Source of the DNA: Multivorans sp965116445
Lineage (GTDB): Bacteria > Acidobacteriota > Thermoanaerobaculia > Multivoradales > Multivoraceae
DNA length: 64,000 nt
Direction: 5' to 3'
NCBI GenBank assembly: GCA_965116445.1
Contig: OZ220688.1
Span: forward strand, 2,604,001-2,668,000
The position numbers and the translations under genes are program-made. How positions within the stretch are numbered: the first letter of the stretch is position 1; each line of letters starts with the position of its first letter. Positions 1 through 6,201 of this stretch are shown in pieces. Under the pieces are notes generated by a model. The model made no database searches. It saw only the letters and a program-made list of their open reading frames with translations, and was not told the origin of the DNA.

Positions 1-3
1 CCG

Positions 4-2193
4 ATGAAGCTGCTTCACTCACTCGCAACGGACCGAAACGGCAAGGCGAGGGCGAGCTTGATCCCGTCCGCGTTGACCCTCGGCCTGATCGCCGGATCGA
101 ACGTGGTGGTCACCGTCGTGCCGCTGGGCAGCGTCGTCTTCTCCGGGGCCCTGGCGCCCTGGTCCGTCCCGGGCACCCGCCTCGTGCTGCTGGGCAACGC
201 GATCGTCTGCCTGTTCGTCGCCCTGGGCAGCGGGTTCCGCGGCGCCGTGGGAATGTCGCCGCCGGCGACGCTCGTCGTCCTGGCCGGGATCGGGGCCACC
301 CTCTCGCTTCAGTCCGACGCCCTGTTCGCGACGATGATCGCGACGATCGCGATCGGTTCGCTGGCCACCGGCCTGTGCGCGACGCTGCTCGGTTCGTTGC
401 GGCTGGCGAACCTGGTCCGCTTCGTTCCCTATCCTCTGGCCTGCGGGTTCGTCGCCGGCATCGGCGGTCTCTGTTTCCAGATCGCCCTCTCCCTGATGGG
501 CGCCACACCGGGTCTCGCGAATCTGGACTCGATTCTCGAGCCGTTCACGGTGCTGAACTGGGGTCTTGGCACGGCCTACGGCCTGGGCCTCTTCCTCCTG
601 ACGAGACGGAACAAGAGCCCCCTGATCCTCCCGGTCAGCTTCGTCCTCGCGATCGCGGCCTTCTACTTCGTTCTCTCCCTGCTGGACGGTTCACTGGCCG
701 ACGCGGAAGCGAACGGCCTCCTGCTGGCCGGCGTATCCGAATCCGCGGAAGGCGGCCTCCTGCCGCTCTTCGATCCGACGATCCTCGGCCTGGTCGACTG
801 GACCGCGGTGGCCGCGCAGACTCCCAGCCTGCTGGCCCTCGTGCTGATGACCCTGATCTGCCTGGTGATCTACCTCGGAGCGTTCGAACTGGCCGGCGGC
901 GTCGAACTCGACTGGAACAACGAGTTCCGCACGACGGGTCTGGCGTCGCTGGCCGCCGGCCTCGGCGGCACGCCGCCGGGTTGCCTCAGCGTGCCGCCCT
1001 CCCTGCGCAACCTGATGTTCGGCGTGGAGATGCGGGTCGCAGGGATCACCGCCGCCCTGTTCATCGCGACCGTGTGCGTGTTCGGCAATGCGGCGCTGCG
1101 ACTCGTGCCCACGCCTCTGGTGGGCGGCGTCCTGATGTTCACCGGCGCGACCCTGCTGGACACTTGGCTGGTCAAGATCCGCCACCGGCTGCCCCGGCCC
1201 GAGTTCGCGATCGTCGTCCTGATCTTCCTGACGATCCTGTTCTTCGGGTTCCTTGTCGGCGTGGGCGTCGGCACGCTCGTTCTCGTGGGCTTCCTGCTCA
1301 CCCGCCTGGCCTCGGTCGATCCGGTCGCGTCCCGATTCACCGCACACGATCGCAGCAGCGGCCGGCGCCGGCCGGTTCCCGATCGAGCGATCCTGCGCAT
1401 GCACGGGGACCGCGTGCACGCCTACACGTTGCGCGGGTACATCTTCTTCGGCACAGCCCACACGCTGGCCGACCGCCTGAAGCAGTCGCTCGTCTCCGAG
1501 AAGAAACCGGTCTGCATCCTGCTCGACTTCGACGCGACGACAGGCGCCGACGTGTCGGCCGTGAACGCGATCGGCCGGTTCATCCTCGCCGCCCACGACG
1601 CCGGCACACGGGTCGCGCTGAGCGGGATGTCGAAGGAGCTCGACTTCGGGCTGAAACGGGATCTGCCCGCATCAGCCCACGAGCGCCTCCTGCTCGCGGA
1701 GGACACGGAAGAAGCGCTGGAGCGATGCGAGGATCTGGTACTCGCGGCACACACGGAAGCCCTGGGCGACCAGGCGGAAGGCGCCGACTCCAGGCTTCTC
1801 GACGTCGTCGCGGACGATCTGACGGCCTACCTGGACCGGCAGATTCTCTTTGAGGAACTCGTATCCGACCTCGACCCCTGGCTGGAGCCGGTCGAGTTCG
1901 CGGCCGGCGAGACGATGACGGCAGAAGGCGGCAAGCCCCCGGGAGCGCTGCTGCTGGCCAGTGGCCGCGCCTCCCGGTTCGACGCCTCGGGGCATCGTCT
2001 CGCCGAGTACGGCCCGGGCGACGTAATCCGGCGAATCGACACAGCCGGCGCCACGACACCCGACGATGTCCGGGCCAGCGAGCCGTGCCGCGCGTTGCTG
2101 CTCACTCCGGCAGCCGCCACCTGGCTGGAGAAGAACGAAGAGGGACTGATGCTCCGATTCTACCGCTATGTCGTGACGCACAGCCCTTCGTAG
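4..2193 (+). CDS. SulP-family anion permease with STAS domain and C-terminal cyclic-nucleotide-binding-like domain
   Basis: Inner-membrane transporter of the SulP (SLC26-like) family, which moves sulfate, bicarbonate or other anions; the substrate cannot be told from sequence. Residues 1 to about 438 are a chain of hydrophobic helices starting with the conserved pattern around SALTLGLIAGSNVVV. A STAS domain follows from about residue 463 (ILRMHGDRVHAYTLRGYIFF). Residues of roughly 610 to 729 look like a cNMP-binding-type beta roll (FAAGETMTAEGGKPPGALLL), so the protein is longer than the usual 550 to 600 residues. The ATG lies three bases from the window edge, so no ribosome site can be judged and a slightly earlier start is possible. 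It stands alone; the IS110-type element lies downstream. Confidence 0.88.
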   Translation: MKLLHSLATDRNGKARASLIPSALTLGLIAGSNVVVTVVPLGSVVFSGALAPWSVPGTRLVLLGNAIVCLFVALGSGFRGAVGMSPPATLVVLAGIGATLSLQSDALFATMIATIAIGSLATGLCATLLGSLRLANLVRFVPYPLACGFVAGIGGLCFQIALSLMGATPGLANLDSILEPFTVLNWGLGTAYGLGLFLLTRRNKSPLILPVSFVLAIAAFYFVLSLLDGSLADAEANGLLLAGVSESAEGGLLPLFDPTILGLVDWTAVAAQTPSLLALVLMTLICLVIYLGAFELAGGVELDWNNEFRTTGLASLAAGLGGTPPGCLSVPPSLRNLMFGVEMRVAGITAALFIATVCVFGNAALRLVPTPLVGGVLMFTGATLLDTWLVKIRHRLPRPEFAIVVLIFLTILFFGFLVGVGVGTLVLVGFLLTRLASVDPVASRFTAHDRSSGRRRPVPDRAILRMHGDRVHAYTLRGYIFFGTAHTLADRLKQSLVSEKKPVCILLDFDATTGADVSAVNAIGRFILAAHDAGTRVALSGMSKELDFGLKRDLPASAHERLLLAEDTEEALERCEDLVLAAHTEALGDQAEGADSRLLDVVADDLTAYLDRQILFEELVSDLDPWLEPVEFAAGETMTAEGGKPPGALLLASGRASRFDASGHRLAEYGPGDVIRRIDTAGATTPDDVRASEPCRALLLTPAAATWLEKNEEGLMLRFYRYVVTHSPS

Positions 2194-2205
2194 CGCCGGA
2201 TCGCT

Positions 2206-2224
2206 CGCGCTACGGCAGCACGTG
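2206..2224. repeat. 19-bp direct repeat, left copy
   Basis: The sequence CGCGCTACGGCAGCACGTG is repeated exactly at 3720-3738, on the other side of the insertion sequence. It is too long and too far from the element ends to be a target-site duplication. It belongs to the flanks of the palindromic repeat that the element entered. The right copy also encodes the last residues of the ThuA-like protein. Confidence 0.85.
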
Positions 2225-2241
2225 CGCGGCAGAAACTGGGT
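2224..2241. repeat. Left half of a hairpin repeat interrupted by the insertion sequence
   Basis: GCGCGGCAGAA at 2224-2234 followed by ACTGGGT matches the left arm and loop start of the intact hairpin at 62353-62391. The matching right arm TTCTGCCGCGC is at 3714-3724, beyond the insertion sequence. Joining 2241 to 3685 recreates ACTGGGTGCGCCGGC, the core of the repeats at 5789 and 8508. Confidence 0.75.
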
Positions 2242-2247
2242 AATGGG

Positions 2248-2261
2248 ATGGTCCGCCCCGC
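2248..2261 (+). repeat. Left subterminal inverted repeat of the IS1111-type element
   Basis: ATGGTCCGCCCCGC; its exact reverse complement is at 3667-3680. Identity stops sharply after 14 bp on the inner side. Confidence 0.9.
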
Positions 2262-2327
2262 ACCCTTACGGCCTCTCGTTGGGGCCAGAATGGTGTTTTC
2301 TTCCGAACAACAAGGAGGAGGCGGACC

Positions 2328-3389
2328 GTGAAGGAGGTTACTCGAGTCGGTATCGATCTGGGCAAGCATGTGTACCAGGTGTGCGGGATGGACGCGTCGG
2401 GCGCGGTGGTGTTTCAGCGTCAGTTGAAGGCACCGCGGCTGATGGAGTTGATGTCGCGGCTCAAGCCGTGCCTGGTGGGGATGGAGGCGAGCTGCGGCGC
2501 GCACCACTGGGTGGAGAAGCTGAGGGATCTGGGCCACGACGTGCGGATGATGAGTCCGCAGTTTGTCCGTCCGTACGTGAAGTCGAACAAGAGCGACTAC
2601 CACGACGCGGAGGCGATCTGCGAGGCGGTGTCGCGTCCGACGATGCGTTTCGTGCCTTACAAGACGAAGGAGCGCCGGGCGCTGCAGCAGATCCACCGAA
2701 GTCGGGAGACGATGGTTGGTGTGCGCACGCAGTTGGCGAACCAGTTACGTGGTTTTCTGCGGGAGTACGGGATCGTGCTGCCTCAGGGTCTGGCGGTGAT
2801 CAAGCGGGAGGTGCCTGCGATCGCGTCGGACCCGGAGCGGGCCCTGCCGGGCGACTTTCGGGCTCTCTTGTGCATGCAGCACCAGGCGCTGATGCAGGTC
2901 GACGATCAGGTGGCGGATCTGACGGCGATGCTGGAGCGGGAGTCGAAGGAGAACCCCCTGTCCGAGCGTTTGATGTCGATCCCGGGGATCGGTCCGATGG
3001 TGTCGACGGCGCTGGTGGCGTCGGTCGGCTCGGGCTGGGCCTTCAGCAGCGGCCGTCAGATGTCGGCGTTTCTCGGGCTGGTGCCTCGTCAGGCATCGAC
3101 CGGCGGGCACACGAGGCTGTTGGGGATCAGCAAACGCGGGGACCGCTACATGCGGGCGCTTCTGATCCACGGTGCGCGGGCGGTGCTGCGCACAGCCCAC
3201 AAGGGCGAGCGGACGCGGCTCAAGGAATGGGCTCTGGACGTCAAGCGGCGCCGGGGGGCGAACGTCGCCACGGTGGCCGTGGCCAACAAGCTGGCTCGAA
3301 TCGCCTGGGCGGTGCTGCGACACGACGAACGCTACAGCGACGAACGCCATGTCGGCGGTCGAGCAAGGGACTCACGGGCCGCGGCGTAG
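2328..3389 (+). CDS. IS110-family (IS1111 group) DEDD transposase/recombinase
   Basis: RNA-guided recombinase that cuts and rejoins the element and its target. The N-terminal RuvC-like domain shows the acidic residues in VGIDLGK (Asp near residue 9), VGMEAS, and the KSDYHDAEAICEA motif. The C-terminal Tnp20 domain carries IPGIGPMVSTALVA and then GLVPRQASTGGHTRLLGISK, where the serine after RQA is the expected nucleophile of the family. At 353 residues it is full length and has no frameshift, so the element may be active. The GTG start is set by a strong AAGGAGGAGG site at 2312-2320, 7 nt upstream. Confidence 0.93.
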   Translation: MKEVTRVGIDLGKHVYQVCGMDASGAVVFQRQLKAPRLMELMSRLKPCLVGMEASCGAHHWVEKLRDLGHDVRMMSPQFVRPYVKSNKSDYHDAEAICEAVSRPTMRFVPYKTKERRALQQIHRSRETMVGVRTQLANQLRGFLREYGIVLPQGLAVIKREVPAIASDPERALPGDFRALLCMQHQALMQVDDQVADLTAMLERESKENPLSERLMSIPGIGPMVSTALVASVGSGWAFSSGRQMSAFLGLVPRQASTGGHTRLLGISKRGDRYMRALLIHGARAVLRTAHKGERTRLKEWALDVKRRRGANVATVAVANKLARIAWAVLRHDERYSDERHVGGRARDSRAAA

Positions 3390-3666
3390 ACGGCTCGGGG
3401 AACAGCGAACCAACGATAGGAGAATCGCCCCACCAAGCAGTTTGCGGGGACTCATTCGAGCGATGGCGAAACAGGTCGGACCGGCGCGTTGAGAAGCCTG
3501 AGTCGGCGCAGGGCCCATCAAGAGGCCGTCTGGGTGTGAAGAGGCCGACGCGCGCGTATTCCATCGGGGCCAGGGAGCTCTCTCTCAGAGACTCCCACCA
3601 ACAGGCCGAATACATGCAAGCAACTGCACCTACCTCGCCAGAAACCCGGAAAGAGCCCTTGCACAA
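3390..3666 (+). ncRNA. Candidate guide (bridge/seek) RNA region of the IS1111-type element
   Basis: Non-coding sequence between the transposase stop and the right inverted repeat; no convincing gene lies here. IS1111-group elements are known to encode a structured RNA at this end that pairs with target and donor DNA. Two short strings match the rebuilt target: CTGGGTG at 3530-3536 (target ACTGGGTGCGCC) and CAGAAAC at 3639-3645 (target GGCAGAAACTGGG). These seven-base matches may be chance. The RNA ends cannot be fixed by eye, so the span is the whole gap. Confidence 0.45.
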
Positions 3667-3680
3667 GCGGGGCGGACCAT
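3667..3680 (-). repeat. Right subterminal inverted repeat of the IS1111-type element
   Basis: GCGGGGCGGACCAT, the exact reverse complement of 2248-2261. The element ends about 3 nt further right. Confidence 0.9.
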
Positions 3681-3684
3681 ACAT

Positions 3685-3738
3685 GCGCCGGCCTTCTGGC
3701 CGGCATCCGTACCTTCTGCCGCGCTACGGCAGCACGTG
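3685..3738. repeat. Right half of the interrupted hairpin repeat, with 19-bp direct repeat
   Basis: Contains an internal hairpin GCCGGCC-TTCT-GGCCGGC, then the right arm TTCTGCCGCGC (3714-3724), and the second copy of the 19-bp repeat at 3720-3738. The repeat overlaps the last codons and TAG stop of the ThuA-like gene on the minus strand (stop 3724-3726). Confidence 0.7.
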
Positions 3739-4752
3739 GTCCGACGGCATGACGCCGACCGCCTGACCGCCGAAGCCGAAGTCAGTCGGCCGGTACTCGC
3801 CGACGACCCGCACGTCGCTCTGCTCCGGGATCCGCTCCTCCATGCCGAGGCCCCAATACACGGCGTTCACGATCAGGCGGCGCAGGCCCTCGCTCTCGAA
3901 GTCCGTCGAGGAGCCCATCGTTGTCGTAAACACCCGCGAGGCCTTGCCGCCGCTGCCCGTGTACGAGCGAGTCCACGCCAGCGGCTCCATCGGGTCGTTC
4001 TTCGCTCCCTCGACCGGCGGGTCGTTCGGTGTCATGCCGGCCAGCACCGCGCCGTGCAGCAACACCTCCGCGTCGTCATCGAGGTTCTCCACGCCGTAGA
4101 CGTCCGTCGGGCCCCAGACGTCGGTCACTCCGCGCAGGATGGGATGACCGGCGGCGCCGGGGGCGATGACGCCACGGGTGCTTTCCCGGCCGTGGCGGCC
4201 GTGGTGGTTGATCCACGTTTCGCCCAGCACCTGCTGGCCGAACCCGCCCGGCCAGGTCTCGCTGCGGAAGCTCCAGTGCGCGTACGGGCTGTCCGGGTTG
4301 CGCTGGTAGGAGAAGGCGTGCGTCGCGGTGCGCAGGCCGACGATCGGCCGCCCCGATTCGACGTAGTCCACAATTTGCTTCATCTGCTCGTCGGGGAGCT
4401 CCCGGAACCGCGTCGCGATGACCATCAGGTCGGCGTCAGCCAGAGCCTCGAGACCCGGGATGTTCGTCTGCTCCTCCGGATCGATCGCCCCCGTTTCCGC
4501 GTCGATGGAGAACAGGACCGTGCACTCGAACCCGTGCCGCACGGAGAGCACCTTGCCGAGCATCGGCATCACTTCCTCGGAGCGGTACTCCTCGTCGCCG
4601 GCGATCAGGACGACCTTGCGGCCGGCGCCTGGGCCGTCGCCGCCCGGGTATGTCACCCACTGCTGTTCGCTGCCGAATGCCGGCCCCTGCAGGAAGGTCA
4701 GGAGCACCGCGCACAACGCCGAGCCCGCCGGAAGAAGACCATTCACCCTCAT
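3724..4752 (-). CDS. Secreted ThuA-like domain protein
   Basis: A 342-residue protein with a ThuA/trehalose-utilisation-like fold, related to class I glutamine amidotransferases and often found in secreted sugar-related proteins. The N-terminus is a signal peptide ending near PAFGSEQQ. The fold-typical segment KVVLIAGDEEYRSEE follows, then HPILRGVTDVWGPTDVYGV and a C-terminal INAVYWGLGMEERIP-like end. The true substrate is unknown. ATG at 4752 is chosen over longer readings because it follows an AGGAGG site by 8 nt and begins the signal peptide. It is divergent from the RidA-like gene, with about 96 bp between. The last residues derive from the 19-bp repeat next to the insertion sequence. Confidence 0.85.
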   Translation of the reverse strand: MRVNGLLPAGSALCAVLLTFLQGPAFGSEQQWVTYPGGDGPGAGRKVVLIAGDEEYRSEEVMPMLGKVLSVRHGFECTVLFSIDAETGAIDPEEQTNIPGLEALADADLMVIATRFRELPDEQMKQIVDYVESGRPIVGLRTATHAFSYQRNPDSPYAHWSFRSETWPGGFGQQVLGETWINHHGRHGRESTRGVIAPGAAGHPILRGVTDVWGPTDVYGVENLDDDAEVLLHGAVLAGMTPNDPPVEGAKNDPMEPLAWTRSYTGSGGKASRVFTTTMGSSTDFESEGLRRLIVNAVYWGLGMEERIPEQSDVRVVGEYRPTDFGFGGQAVGVMPSDHVLP

Positions 4753-4848
4753 CGCTGAACCTCCTGAATCAGCGTAACACCCCGCACGAAGCGTCGATAG
4801 ACTCCGCGTCCGACCTTGAACATCTTTCACGGCACGTCGGGAGAGCGA

Positions 4849-5325
4849 ATGAAGAGCCAGCATCCTTGTCACCTTGCCTTCTTCCTTGGCTTGCTCCTCG
4901 TTGCGACCGCCGGCACGGAGGCACAAGACTTGAAGACGGAATTCCTCGGCTCGCAGCAGGGCTTGTCCCACATCGCCAGGACGACCGCTCACGGCGTGAC
5001 CACGATCCTCGTCTCCGGACAGATCGGCTGGGCCGACGGCGCCGAAGCACCGGCGGAAAGCCTCGCCGAGCAGGCCGAGATCGCCTTCACGAACGTCGTC
5101 AAACGCCTCGAACTGGCTGGCGCCACCGCCGAGGATCTGGTGAAGACCACCGTCTTCATCAAGGACATCGACCCGGAGAAGGTCCAGACCGTCGGCCGCG
5201 CCCAGGCCAAGGTCCTGAGCCTCGACCCGCCACGCGCCGCAACATGGGTGGGCGTCACGGGACTGGTGTACCCGTCCCTGCTGATCGAAGTCGAGGCGAC
5301 GGCCGTCGTGGCGGCGGCGGAGTAG
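4849..5325 (+). CDS. Exported RidA (YjgF/UK114) family protein
   Basis: RidA-family proteins remove reactive enamine/imine intermediates or act as related deaminases. This 158-residue version carries a signal peptide (MKSQHPCHLAFFLGLLLVAT to about residue 25), so it is probably periplasmic, unlike classical cytosolic RidA. Family features include VSGQIGW, AEIAFTNVVKRLELAGAT, VKTTVFIKDI and the C-terminal PSLLIEVEATAVV, which matches the conserved P-x-x-LIEIE-A end. The conserved active-site arginine before the end of the fold is not obvious: the usual GAARTxV segment reads ATWVGVTGLV here, which suggests a non-RidA subfamily. ATG at 4849 is preferred over the upstream ATG at 4816 because GGGAGAG precedes it and it starts the signal peptide. 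Confidence 0.85.
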   Translation: MKSQHPCHLAFFLGLLLVATAGTEAQDLKTEFLGSQQGLSHIARTTAHGVTTILVSGQIGWADGAEAPAESLAEQAEIAFTNVVKRLELAGATAEDLVKTTVFIKDIDPEKVQTVGRAQAKVLSLDPPRAATWVGVTGLVYPSLLIEVEATAVVAAAE

Positions 5326-5403
5326 GCTGCCGGGGCGGTGCGCTCGGCGCCGTCCAGAGCCACCCGCGCGACCCGTCATCCGAGGCGCACATGTTGTCGC
5401 GGG

Positions 5404-5432
5404 TTGCCACGAGTCCGCCCCTGTCGTAGAGT
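5404..5432 (+). promoter_or_regulatory. Predicted sigma-70 promoter of the tRNA cluster
   Basis: TTGCCA at 5404-5409, a 17-bp spacer and TAGAGT at 5427-5432, about 40 nt upstream of tRNA-Thr. Match to consensus only. Confidence 0.5.
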
Positions 5433-5470
5433 GCGCCGTCGCCGTGGCGTCACGCGCCTCGCAAGCGAGG

Positions 5471-5546
5471 GCCGGCATAGCTCAGTTGGTAGAGCAACTG
5501 CCTTGTAAGCAGTAGGTCCTCGGTTCGAATCCGGGTGCCGGCTCCA
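5471..5546 (+). tRNA. tRNA-Thr (anticodon TGT)
   Basis: 76 nt with a 7-bp acceptor stem GCCGGCA/TGCCGGC, D loop, TTCGAAT T-loop, and anticodon loop CTTGTAA giving TGT. CCA is encoded. First of three closely packed tRNAs. Confidence 0.97.
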
Positions 5547-5558
5547 CGGGAGGTTGCC

Positions 5559-5645
5559 GGAGGTGTGGCCGAGCGGTCAAAGGCAACAGACTGTAAATCT
5601 GTCGGGCAAAGCCCTACGATGGTTCGAATCCATCCGCCTCCACCA
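5559..5645 (+). tRNA. tRNA-Tyr (anticodon GTA)
   Basis: 87 nt with a long variable arm, acceptor GGAGGTG/CGCCTCC, anticodon loop CTGTAAA giving GTA. CCA is encoded. It lies 12 nt after tRNA-Thr, so the two are probably co-transcribed. Confidence 0.97.
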
Positions 5646-5663
5646 TGTCTCCCTTGCGGCCCA

Positions 5664-5738
5664 GCGGGAGTAACTCAGGGGTAGAGTCACAGCCTTCCAA
5701 GCTGTTGGTCGCGGGTTCGAATCCCGTCTCCCGCTCCA
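5664..5738 (+). tRNA. tRNA-Gly (anticodon TCC)
   Basis: 75 nt, acceptor GCGGGAG/CTCCCGC, anticodon loop CTTCCAA giving TCC, CCA encoded. The Thr-Tyr-Gly order is the one that often precedes a tuf gene; here no tuf follows. Confidence 0.97.
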
Positions 5739-5788
5739 GGCCGCGCTCCGCGCGGCCCAGAGCGTGAGACGGGACTCGGGCGTTCGCC

Positions 5789-5815
5789 ACTGGGTGCGCC
5801 GACGTCCCCGTCGGC
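5789..5815 (+). repeat. Dispersed hairpin repeat (ACTGGGTGCGCC core)
   Basis: ACTGGGTGCGCC followed by the hairpin CCGACG-TCCC-CGTCGG (5799-5814). The copy at 8508 has CCGGCG/CGCCGG instead, so one base pair has changed on both sides. It lies in the gap after tRNA-Gly. Confidence 0.7.
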
Positions 5816-5936
5816 TGCCGCCGCAGGCGGCCAGAAGAACGCGCCGGCCGCCAGGCCGGCTCCGCTCTGGCAGTCAGGTCCAACGAAAGCCCTGCTAGTC
5901 TCCCATCCGCCCCGCTGCCGATGGAGAACAGCCGTC

Positions 5937-6188
5937 ATGGGCACAGTGACCGATACCCTTCGCACCGCGGAGAACCTGCGAGAGGCCGGTGTGCCTGATC
6001 GTCAAGCGGTGGCTCACGCCAGCGCCGTGGAGAGTGGCTGTGCCGAGGCCACCCGGGGTTTTGTAACGGAGAACTACCTGCGGAAAGAGCTGGCCGACCT
6101 GGAGCGAAGGTTGATCCTCTGGGCTGTCGGGGTTGGAGTCACCGTCGGCGCAGCTTCCGTGAGCATCCTGGTCCAACTGCTCGGCTGA
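5937..6188 (+). CDS. Small DUF1640-like coiled-coil membrane protein
   Basis: An 83-residue protein with a hydrophilic first half and a pattern (AENLREAGVPDRQAVAHASA, then FVTENYLRKELADLERRLI) typical of DUF1640/CCDC90-like bacterial proteins. A single C-terminal membrane helix follows (WAVGVGVTVGAASVSILVQL). Function in bacteria is not established. The ATG at 5937 follows GGAGAAC by several bases. The S9 peptidase gene starts 13 nt downstream, but the two need not be related. Confidence 0.7.
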   Translation: MGTVTDTLRTAENLREAGVPDRQAVAHASAVESGCAEATRGFVTENYLRKELADLERRLILWAVGVGVTVGAASVSILVQLLG

Positions 6189-6201
6189 GGCCGGGGCTAG
6201 C

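Larger units (their letters stand above)
2241..3683 (+). mobile_element. IS110-family, IS1111-group insertion sequence (about 1443 bp)
   Basis: The element holds one DEDD-type transposase gene and has a 14-bp perfect subterminal inverted repeat: ATGGTCCGCCCCGC at 2248-2261 and its complement at 3667-3680. The repeats sit 7 nt from the left end and 3 nt from the right end if the ends are placed so as to restore the hairpin repeat, which is the offset typical of the IS1111 group. There is no target duplication beyond a shared T, as expected for the family. About 280 bp of non-coding sequence lies after the transposase, the place where IS1111-group elements encode their guide (bridge/seek) RNA. 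End positions are inferred from the rebuilt target and could be off by one base. Confidence 0.82.

Noticed and set aside
375..1853. 492-residue plus-strand frame inside the SulP gene
   Set aside because: Arg/Pro-rich frame-shifted shadow of the transporter.
2206..2224. 19-bp direct repeats as the target-site duplication of the insertion sequence
   Set aside because: IS110-family elements do not make such duplications, and the repeats lie 17 and 37 bp beyond the element ends, on either side of the hairpin arms.
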